Assembly (NCBI GenBank): GCA_964516765.1
Contig: CAZEWZ010000035.1
Location: 1 to 11,506 of the forward strand
Source: CAZEWZ01 sp964516765
Lineage (GTDB): Bacteria > Bacteroidota > Bacteroidia > Flavobacteriales > UBA7430
Reading direction: 5' to 3'
DNA length: 11,506 bases
The notes under the pieces were generated by a model. That model had not been told where the DNA came from. It did not search any database and worked only from the letters and a program-made list of their open reading frames with translations. The translations under genes were made by a program, and so were the position numbers. Shown in pieces: positions 1 through 5,273 of this stretch. Within the stretch, counting starts at the first letter, position 1, and each line of letters starts with the position of its first letter.

Positions 1-8
1 CCGCTTAG

Positions 9-90
9 TACCTAGGGCGGGAATCGAACCCGCACTTCCGAAGAAACTGGATTTTGAATCCAGCGCGTCTACCAATTCCGCCACCTAGGC
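9..90 (-). tRNA. tRNA-Leu with anticodon CAA
   Basis: Read on the minus strand, the sequence folds into a complete class II tRNA of 82 nt. The 7-bp acceptor stem GCCTAGG pairs with CCTAGGT (the first pair is G-U), and position 9 supplies the discriminator A typical of leucine tRNAs. The anticodon stem CTGGA/TCCAG holds the loop TTCAAAA, giving anticodon CAA, which reads UUG. A longer variable arm (TTTCTTCGGAAG) and the T-arm with GGTTCGATTCC are clear. The 3' CCA is not encoded, because the next bases read CTA, so it would be added after transcription. The gene runs divergently from prs, and its own promoter is visible upstream. Confidence 0.97.
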
Positions 91-116
91 ATTTTTATCT
101 TTGGAATAGAAGACCA

Positions 117-146
117 CAAAAGTAAGAATTGTTTAATATCTCCAAA
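117..146 (-). promoter_or_regulatory. Predicted promoter of the tRNA-Leu gene
   Basis: On the minus strand, TACTTTTG (124 down to 117) matches the Bacteroidota -7 element TAnnTTTG exactly. A TTTG (146-143) lies 18 bases upstream as the -33 element. Transcription would start near position 112, leaving a 5' leader of about 20 nt before the mature tRNA. The pattern is seen in the sequence; its activity is inferred. Confidence 0.6.
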
Positions 147-184
147 GGAAAAATACTTTTTTTTACCTTAGTTATTTTGCTGAT

Positions 185-231
185 TTATTGGGGCATGTCT
201 ATAAATATTTGTAAGTTTGATGCCCCAATAA
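185..231. promoter_or_regulatory. 12-bp perfect inverted repeat bracketing the prs promoter (possible operator)
   Basis: TTATTGGGGCAT (185-196) is repeated as its exact reverse complement ATGCCCCAATAA (220-231), separated by 23 bases. The core GGGGC/GCCCC stands out against very AT-rich surroundings. The left arm covers the -33 element and the right arm covers the predicted start of transcription. This is the layout expected of two half-sites of a dimeric repressor, or of an RNA stem if transcription began further upstream. No T-run follows, so it is unlikely to be a terminator. The binding factor is unknown. Confidence 0.5.
188..219 (+). promoter_or_regulatory. Predicted promoter of the prs-rplY-pth operon
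   Basis: TAAGTTTG at 212-219 matches the Bacteroidota -7 consensus TAnnTTTG, and TTG at 188-190 lies 21 bases upstream as the -33 element. Transcription would start around 224-226, giving a leader of roughly 42 nt before the prs ATG. Both promoter parts are tied to an inverted repeat: its left arm contains the -33 element, and its right arm begins directly after the -7 element. Confidence 0.6.
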
Positions 232-267
232 TATCGCATATATTACTAGGGTAACTTAAAGAGTGGC

Positions 268-1197
268 ATGGAGTCAAAAGTTAAAATATTTTCAGGAAGA
301 TCGACCCGTAAATTAGCGGAACAAATCGCCTCAAACTTCGGGGTTAGACTAGGAAATATTATTATTTCTGAATTTAGTGATGGTGAATTTATTCCTTCTT
401 TTGAGGAAACAGTTAGAGGTGCAAAAGTTTTTATAATACAGTCCACGCCTCCGCCTTCTGATAATTTGATGGAACTTTTATTAATGATTGACGCAGCCAA
501 AAGAGCCTCAGCATCTCAGATCATAGCGGTAATGCCCTACTTTGGTATGGCAAGGCAAGACCGCAAAGACAAGCCTAGAGTCCCAATAGGAGCTAAATTA
601 GTCGCTAATATGCTTACCGCAGCAGGCGCCACAAGAATAATGACATGTGATCTACATGCAGACCAAATCCAGGGTTTCTTTGAAGTTCCTGTAGATCACC
701 TATACGCATCGTCTGTGTTTATTGAGCACATCAAAAGCTTAGGACTTACAGATTTAACTATTGCTTCTCCGGACCTCGGAGGCTCAAAAAGAGCCCATGC
801 ATATTCCAAATATTTAGGGTGTGAAATGGTGATTTGCTACAAACATCGAAAAAAAGCAAATGAAATTGGAGATATGCGCGTAATCGGTGATGTAAAAGAC
901 CGGCACATTGTCTTGGTCGATGATATGATTGATACTGCAGGGACGCTAACATCTGCAGCGGATATGATGCTGAAGCAAGGTGCGAAATCAGTCCGTGCAG
1001 TCTGTACACACCCCGTACTTTCGGGTAAAGCCTATGATAGAATAGAAAATTCAAACATGCTAGAGTTGATTGTCACTGATTCTTTACCCAGTAAGGTCAG
1101 CAAAAAAATAAAAGTATTAAGTATTGCTCCGATGTTCGCTAATGTGATCACAAATGTGGTGTCTAACGAGTCTATTAGTAAAAATTTTATTAGTTAA
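268..1197 (+). CDS. prs: Ribose-phosphate pyrophosphokinase (PRPP synthetase)
   Basis: This cytosolic enzyme makes PRPP from ribose 5-phosphate and ATP, feeding purine, pyrimidine, NAD, histidine and tryptophan synthesis. The 309-residue length is normal for a class I PRPP synthetase. Visible motifs are FSDGE (36-40), the ATP-site segment YFGMARQDRK (91-100) and CDLHADQIQGFF (127-138) with its conserved His130. The flexible-loop region is YKHRKK (191-196), and the PRPP-binding loop DDMIDTAGT lies at 218-226. The ATG at 268 follows the predicted promoter by about 50 bases and starts right at the family's usual N-terminus (KVKIFSGRST). It heads an operon with rplY, 27 bases downstream, and pth. 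Its promoter lies within a perfect inverted repeat, which hints at specific regulation. Confidence 0.97.
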   Translation: MESKVKIFSGRSTRKLAEQIASNFGVRLGNIIISEFSDGEFIPSFEETVRGAKVFIIQSTPPPSDNLMELLLMIDAAKRASASQIIAVMPYFGMARQDRKDKPRVPIGAKLVANMLTAAGATRIMTCDLHADQIQGFFEVPVDHLYASSVFIEHIKSLGLTDLTIASPDLGGSKRAHAYSKYLGCEMVICYKHRKKANEIGDMRVIGDVKDRHIVLVDDMIDTAGTLTSAADMMLKQGAKSVRAVCTHPVLSGKAYDRIENSNMLELIVTDSLPSKVSKKIKVLSIAPMFANVITNVVSNESISKNFIS

Positions 1198-1224
1198 TTA
1201 TTTATAAACTTAAAACAAAAGCAA

Positions 1225-1860
1225 ATGAAATCAGTATCTATTAGCGCTGAAAAGCGTGTAGATTTGGGGAAAAAAGGTGCAAAAGCTCTAAGATCTGCTG
1301 GAAAAGTGCCTTGCGTGATTTACGGAGGAGAATCCAATCAGCATTTTTCGGCAACCGAAATTGCATTTAATAACCTTGTTTACACACCGAATGTTTATGC
1401 GGTGGCGATTGATATTGAGGGTACAATAGTTAATGCCCTTATCAAAGAAATTCAATTCCACCCAGTTACAGACCGAATTATTCATGTAGACTTTGTTGAG
1501 TTAATTCCAGGAAAAGTTGTCAATACAAATATTCCTGTAATCACTACAGGAAATGCAATTGGAGTAATGAATGGAGGTAAACTAAGTAAAACTCTTAGAA
1601 AACTTAGCGTTCGCGCAATACCCGAAAATCTTCCTGATGCGATTACTATAGACATTGCATCTATGAAAATTGGAGACAAAGTTTATGTCCGTGACTTGGA
1701 TGTAGAAAAATACGATGTCCTAACCTCTAAAAATGCGGTAATTGTTGCTGTCAAAACTGCTCGTAATGTAATTGAAGAAGAAGAGGAAGAAGAAGCAGCT
1801 GCCGCCGCTGCAAGTGAAGGCGCTGAAGAATCTACTGGAGATGCTCCAGCTGCTGAATAA
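1225..1860 (+). CDS. rplY: 50S ribosomal protein L25, long (Ctc/TL5) form
   Basis: This protein binds 5S rRNA in the central protuberance of the large ribosomal subunit. The 211-residue product is the two-domain Ctc/TL5 form. The N-terminal L25 beta-barrel domain (about 1-92) contains RSAGKVPCVIYGG and FHPVTDRIIHVDF. A C-terminal beta domain (about 95-180) contains NAIGVMNGGKL and the segment IPENLPDAITIDIASMKIGD. The protein ends in a low-complexity tail of seven Glu, six Ala and further Glu/Ala residues, as is common in Bacteroidota homologues. The ATG follows an A-rich leader without a Shine-Dalgarno site. The stop lies only 3 bases before the pth ATG, so the two genes are almost certainly co-transcribed and possibly translationally coupled. 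Confidence 0.96.
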   Translation: MKSVSISAEKRVDLGKKGAKALRSAGKVPCVIYGGESNQHFSATEIAFNNLVYTPNVYAVAIDIEGTIVNALIKEIQFHPVTDRIIHVDFVELIPGKVVNTNIPVITTGNAIGVMNGGKLSKTLRKLSVRAIPENLPDAITIDIASMKIGDKVYVRDLDVEKYDVLTSKNAVIVAVKTARNVIEEEEEEEAAAAAASEGAEESTGDAPAAE

Positions 1861-1863
1861 ACG

Positions 1864-2430
1864 ATGAAAAAATTCCTAATAATCGGCCTAGGAAACCCTG
1901 GTGCGGAGTATGAAAATACTCGACACAATATTGGTTTTAAAACATTGGACGCACTAGCTAGTGCGTCCAATGTTTTTTTTGAACCAAACCGTTACGCAGA
2001 AACAGCAAGCCTGAAAATAAAGGGACGCACTCTGATTCTAGTAAAACCCTCCACTTACATGAATCTTAGTGGAAAAGCCGTGAACTACTACCTACAAAGT
2101 GAAAAAATAGAATTGGAAAATCTATTAATTCTTACCGATGATCTTGCTTTGCCTTTTGGACAAATACGTATGAGGGCAAAAGGAAGTGATGGAGGCCACA
2201 ATGGTCTAAAGCACATAATTGAGGTATTAGACCATTCAAAATTTAACCGCCTTCGTTTTGGTGTGGGTAACGAATTTTCAAAAGGAAAACAAGTAGATTA
2301 TGTACTTGGCAGATGGTCTCCCGAAGAAGATAAAACACTAAAAGAGCGACTTGAGCTGCTGATTAAAATGATACACAGCTTCGCACTTCAAGGGGTCTCT
2401 AAAACAATGACCGAATTCAATGGGAAATAA
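1864..2430 (+). CDS. pth: Peptidyl-tRNA hydrolase
   Basis: This enzyme cleaves the ester bond of peptidyl-tRNAs that drop off ribosomes, recycling tRNA. At 188 residues the length is normal. Key residues are all present: Asn11 in GLGNPG, His21 in NTRHN, Asn67 in TYMNLSGKAV, Asp92 in LTDDLALP and Asn113 in GGHNGL. The ATG lies 3 bases after the rplY stop, making this the third gene of the operon. The odd feature is a perfect 38-bp palindrome plus T8 inside the reading frame, encoding residues 26-38. The frame is intact through it, and KTLDALASASNVFF fits the family alignment without an apparent insertion. The gene converges with the AlkB-like gene, with only 9 bases between the stops and no other visible terminator. 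Confidence 0.96.
   Translation: MKKFLIIGLGNPGAEYENTRHNIGFKTLDALASASNVFFEPNRYAETASLKIKGRTLILVKPSTYMNLSGKAVNYYLQSEKIELENLLILTDDLALPFGQIRMRAKGSDGGHNGLKHIIEVLDHSKFNRLRFGVGNEFSKGKQVDYVLGRWSPEEDKTLKERLELLIKMIHSFALQGVSKTMTEFNGK
1939..1980 (+). terminator. Terminator-like perfect palindrome inside the pth reading frame
   Basis: Bases 1939-1957 (core CATTGGACGCACTAG) are the exact reverse complement of 1958-1976, with no mismatch over 19 pairs. The right arm runs into eight consecutive T (1973-1980). As RNA this gives a very stable hairpin with a short apical loop and a U-tract, the textbook shape of an intrinsic terminator. It starts 75 bases after the pth ATG. Ribosomes translating pth would keep the hairpin from forming, so any termination would depend on pth translation. 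On the other strand the palindrome is followed by only four T, so it would be weaker there. The structure is seen directly; its activity is inferred. Confidence 0.6.
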
Positions 2431-2439
2431 GTTGCTCTT

Positions 2440-3504
2440 TTAGGACTCAATTGAAAATTGCTCTTCATAGCATTTTATTCTCTTATTCATAAGCCAGAAC
2501 CACAAAGGAGGAAATAGACTCAAAATCATCATGCCCGGATATCCGGTTGGGAGCTGCGGGGCCTTAGATTGATGATTAAGTTTTTGATATTTCTTCGCCG
2601 GACGAAAATGGTGGTCTGAATGTCTAGACAAATTAAACATCATTAATCTCCCGAACACATGGTTTGAATTCCAGGAGTGGTGAACCTCTACTCTCTCATA
2701 GCGACCTTTTGTGTTTTGTTTTCTCAAAAGACCATAATGTTCAATATATTGAACCGTCTCGAAGCTTACATAAGCAACAACTGAGGTAGCAAAAAAATAT
2801 AGGCAAATCTGCCAACCAAAAAAATAAATAACGAGCCACAAGAATGTTGCTTGGATAAGATGGAATTGAATCATCTCATTCCTAAAACTGATGTTTGGCA
2901 AACCTAGAATCTGCATTTTTTTCTTTTCTAAATGCCAAGCTGAAATATACTCGTTGGATATTGCTCTGATCCAAAAAGCATAAACTGATTCGTTCTTTCT
3001 CGCTGTGGAAGGATCTTCTAGTGTGGCGACATTTTTGTGGTGCCCCCTGTTGTGCTCAATAAAAAAATGCATCATTAATGATGTGAGTAGCATTATCTTA
3101 GCTAAAAATTGATCTTTTAGACTGTCGTGATGACCGAGCTCATGCCCTAAATTAATTGCAAAAGTGGTTAGAAGGCCCATCGATAAGATTCTTCCTACAA
3201 TATCAAAAGCAACTAGAGATGGGTCTTGAAGAGAAAAAAGAAACAGACCTAATAAAGCTATTTGAGTAGCCACAGACATATATAGAACAACATCATATGA
3301 AATGCTTTCTTTCGCTAAAGCCTTCTGTGCAGAAAGGGCATAACTGTCATCATTTTTCATAAATAACTCAATAATAGGAATACATGCGTAAGCATAAATA
3401 AAAGTGCTATAGCAAAAAACTCCTTTCTGAGTGAAACTTAAATAGCCAAAAAAAGCCATCGACAAAGGGGCAATAAGAAATGGAAAAGGTTTTATCATAA
3501 TCAT
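2440..3504 (-). CDS. AlkB-family membrane di-iron monooxygenase (alkane 1-monooxygenase-like)
   Basis: This is an integral inner-membrane hydroxylase of the AlkB family, which uses a histidine-bound di-iron centre and electrons from rubredoxin to oxidise a terminal carbon. The histidine signatures are all present (numbered from the ATG at 3504): HELGHH (about 121-126), EHNRGHHKNVAT (150-161), the YIEHYGL motif (253-259) and LSRHSDHH (292-299), followed by the conserved Tyr-Gln pair. About six hydrophobic segments surround these motifs. There is no fused rubredoxin, and none is encoded in the window. A TTG at 3510 is also in frame, but ATG at 3504 or 3496-3498 is more likely. It diverges from the Kazal-like genes. 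Substrate could be alkanes or fatty-acyl chains. The family is sure, the substrate is not. Confidence 0.88.
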   Translation of the reverse strand: MIMIKPFPFLIAPLSMAFFGYLSFTQKGVFCYSTFIYAYACIPIIELFMKNDDSYALSAQKALAKESISYDVVLYMSVATQIALLGLFLFSLQDPSLVAFDIVGRILSMGLLTTFAINLGHELGHHDSLKDQFLAKIMLLTSLMMHFFIEHNRGHHKNVATLEDPSTARKNESVYAFWIRAISNEYISAWHLEKKKMQILGLPNISFRNEMIQFHLIQATFLWLVIYFFGWQICLYFFATSVVAYVSFETVQYIEHYGLLRKQNTKGRYERVEVHHSWNSNHVFGRLMMFNLSRHSDHHFRPAKKYQKLNHQSKAPQLPTGYPGMMILSLFPPLWFWLMNKRIKCYEEQFSIES

Positions 3505-3552
3505 TACCAATATACAAGAAAAAATTATCTAAAAAAATCATAAAAATCAACA

Positions 3553-3572
3553 TGAAGTAAGTATTAACTTCA
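3553..3572. promoter_or_regulatory. Small inverted repeat midway between divergent genes
   Basis: TGAAGT (3553-3558) and ACTTCA (3567-3572) form a perfect 6-bp inverted repeat with an 8-base spacer. It lies close to the middle of the 98-bp gap between the divergent AlkB-like gene and the first Kazal-like gene. The size and position would suit a dimeric regulator, but a 6-bp match in AT-rich DNA can arise by chance. No convincing TAnnTTTG promoter was found for either gene: TATCTTTA at about 3580 (plus strand) and TAATTTTT near 3530 (minus strand) are near matches. Confidence 0.2.
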
Positions 3573-3602
3573 ATTTTAATATCTTTAAAAAAAAATCTAA
3601 TC

Positions 3603-4430
3603 ATGAAAACTCTGTTTATTACAATTACTCTATTAGTTGGCCTCTCTTCCTTTGCTCAAATTGATGACTGCTGTATCAATCCAGAATGGATAAATCCAAA
3701 CGGAATCTGTACATTTATTTATGACCCGGTAATAGGTTGTGACGGAATATCCTATGGCAACTCTTGTCAAGCATCGAATGCTGGACTTACTAGCTGGACA
3801 AACCAATCTGGCGCAACAAATATTCTAGAGTGGGATTGTAATACAAGCCTTTGTTTCTCTTTTAACGGCACAGCAATATATGAATCTGGAGACTGGGTAA
3901 ACCCAAACGACCCCTGCGATATGGGTTATTGTGACCCTAGTGGGGAGTATTATGGCATTGCTATAGATTGTGCAGAGTGGATGGGAGTTCCTTGTGATGG
4001 AGAATGGGTATCAATTGATGGGGAGTGTTGCTCTACATGTATAGAAACATCGTACGGATGTGAATATGAGGGGGTTTTATACAATTTTGGGTCAAGTATC
4101 GACCAAGATTGTAATACCTGCTATTGTCAGGCTGGTTTTAACCCCAACGCAGACGGATTTTGGTCTTGTACAGAAATGGATTGTGGCTGCGCACCCATTT
4201 CCATCACAGTTGCTAATGGATGGAATATGATTGGCTTTGCGTGTGAAGAAAATACTAATGCGGAAGAAGCATTTTCTGCAATTCAGGACAAGATTATAAT
4301 CGCTAAAAATGCTCAAGGGGACGCTTATTTGCCTGACTTTGGCTTCAATGGAATTGGGGACCTTGAAAGAGGGTATGGATATTTAATTAAAGTGTCTGAG
4401 GAGATTACCAATTATAACATCTGTGACTGA
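3603..4430 (+). CDS. Secreted cysteine-rich protein with Kazal-like and VWC-like modules (paralogue A)
   Basis: The 275-residue product starts with a clear signal peptide (MKTLFITITLLVGLSSFA, cleavage near residue 18). A Kazal-like module (about 23-80) is centred on YDPVIGCDGISYGNSC; the usual Cys of the bacterial form DPVCGCDG is replaced by Ile. A von Willebrand C-like module (84-146) ends in the typical CCSTC. A second VWC- or pacifastin-like module (153-196) shows CNTCYC and CTEMDC. A C-terminal domain (about 203-275) with GWNMIGF and FGFNGIGDLERGYGYLIKV follows; I do not recognise it as a named family. Kazal modules are known as serine-protease inhibitors, and VWC modules bind proteins. 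Inhibition or adhesion here is inference. No type IX secretion C-terminal signal is evident. Paralogue B follows after 28 bases. Confidence 0.85.
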   Translation: MKTLFITITLLVGLSSFAQIDDCCINPEWINPNGICTFIYDPVIGCDGISYGNSCQASNAGLTSWTNQSGATNILEWDCNTSLCFSFNGTAIYESGDWVNPNDPCDMGYCDPSGEYYGIAIDCAEWMGVPCDGEWVSIDGECCSTCIETSYGCEYEGVLYNFGSSIDQDCNTCYCQAGFNPNADGFWSCTEMDCGCAPISITVANGWNMIGFACEENTNAEEAFSAIQDKIIIAKNAQGDAYLPDFGFNGIGDLERGYGYLIKVSEEITNYNICD

Positions 4431-4458
4431 AAAAATGAATTACTTAAAACCTTGTAAT

Positions 4459-5166
4459 ATGAAAACTATCTTATTCTCCGTGTCTTTTTTTATCAGCCTG
4501 ACAACATTCGCCCAGACTTCTGACTGCTGTATTAATCCGGAGTGGATTGTGCCAAGTGGCGAAGGTATGTGTTTTGCTTTGTATGACCCCGTTGTAGGTT
4601 GTAACGGAATGACATATTCAAACTCTTGTGAGGCCGAGCAATCTGGAATAACAAGCTACACCAATAATCAATCAGGTGTTAGCACAAGCATAGTTTGGGA
4701 TTGTGAAGAAATAGACTTGGGCTGCACAGACCAATACGGATTCCATGAAAATGGCACCAACTGGTCTCCCACACCTTGCGAACTATTCTCTTGTTTTGAA
4801 GGAATTACTGTCGAAGCAATTATAGATTGTGCCCAGTGGATGGGAATGCCTTGTGATGGAGAGTGGATATTAGAGGATGGAGAGTGCTGTGCGGAATGTA
4901 TCTCTATGCCTGAAACTCCATCATGTTTAGGGATTCCTATTCTCCTAAATAACGGATGGAATATGATTGGTTTTTCATGCGAAGAAAATAAAAATGCCAT
5001 TTTGGCTTTCTCTGCAATACAAGATAAAATTGTTATCGCCAAAGATGCCCAAGGAAATGCTTACCTCCCGAGCTTTGGCTTTAATGGAATTGGTGACCTT
5101 GAGAGGGGTTATGGCTACCTAATCAAGGTGTCTGAAGAGATATTTAACTACAATCTTTGCGAATAA
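4459..5166 (+). CDS. Secreted cysteine-rich protein with Kazal-like and VWC-like modules (paralogue B)
   Basis: This is a tandem paralogue of the preceding gene, 235 residues from the ATG at 4459. That start gives a signal peptide (MKTILFSVSFFISLTTFAQ) matching paralogue A. The open frame extends back to a GTG at 4423 overlapping the upstream gene, but the extra 12 residues would displace the signal peptide. The order is a Kazal-like module (about 23-82, YDPVVGCNGMTYSNSC), one VWC-like module (89-147, ending CCAEC) and the same C-terminal domain (165-235). The second cysteine module of paralogue A is missing. The last 71 residues match A at 60 positions, while the DNA differs at many synonymous sites, so the duplication is old and the domain is under constraint. 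It converges on the S9 peptidase gene. The T8 run at 5189 has no stem before it. Confidence 0.85.
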   Translation: MKTILFSVSFFISLTTFAQTSDCCINPEWIVPSGEGMCFALYDPVVGCNGMTYSNSCEAEQSGITSYTNNQSGVSTSIVWDCEEIDLGCTDQYGFHENGTNWSPTPCELFSCFEGITVEAIIDCAQWMGMPCDGEWILEDGECCAECISMPETPSCLGIPILLNNGWNMIGFSCEENKNAILAFSAIQDKIVIAKDAQGNAYLPSFGFNGIGDLERGYGYLIKVSEEIFNYNLCE

Positions 5167-5273
5167 AAAAGCACAATTACTGATTCTTTTTTTTGACTGA
5201 ATTGCTTCGACTTTATCTTACTTGAGCTCGATGTAAATTCGATGAAATACCCCTACCTAGTTCTAGCAACTTA

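Noticed and set aside
185..231. The inverted repeat upstream of prs as a transcription terminator or riboswitch
   Set aside because: No transcript is expected to arrive from the left on the plus strand because the tRNA runs away from it, no T-run follows, and the predicted start of transcription lies in the right arm, so the left arm would not be in the RNA.
758..1054. Open frame of 98 codons antisense to prs
   Set aside because: It is fully contained in the well-conserved prs gene and its translation shows no recognisable protein features.
4423..4458. GTG start for the second Kazal-like gene, overlapping the first by 8 bases
   Set aside because: The 12 extra residues would precede a normal signal peptide that aligns with the start of the first paralogue, so ATG 4459 is preferred.
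4668..5042. Open frame of 124 codons on the minus strand opposite the second Kazal-like gene
   Set aside because: It lies wholly within a gene whose product has a signal peptide and conserved modules shared with its paralogue. The antisense product has no recognisable domain or promoter.
5167..5273. T8 run after the second Kazal-like gene as a terminator
   Set aside because: No stem of useful length can be formed before the T-run, and no other hairpin was found in this gap between convergent genes.
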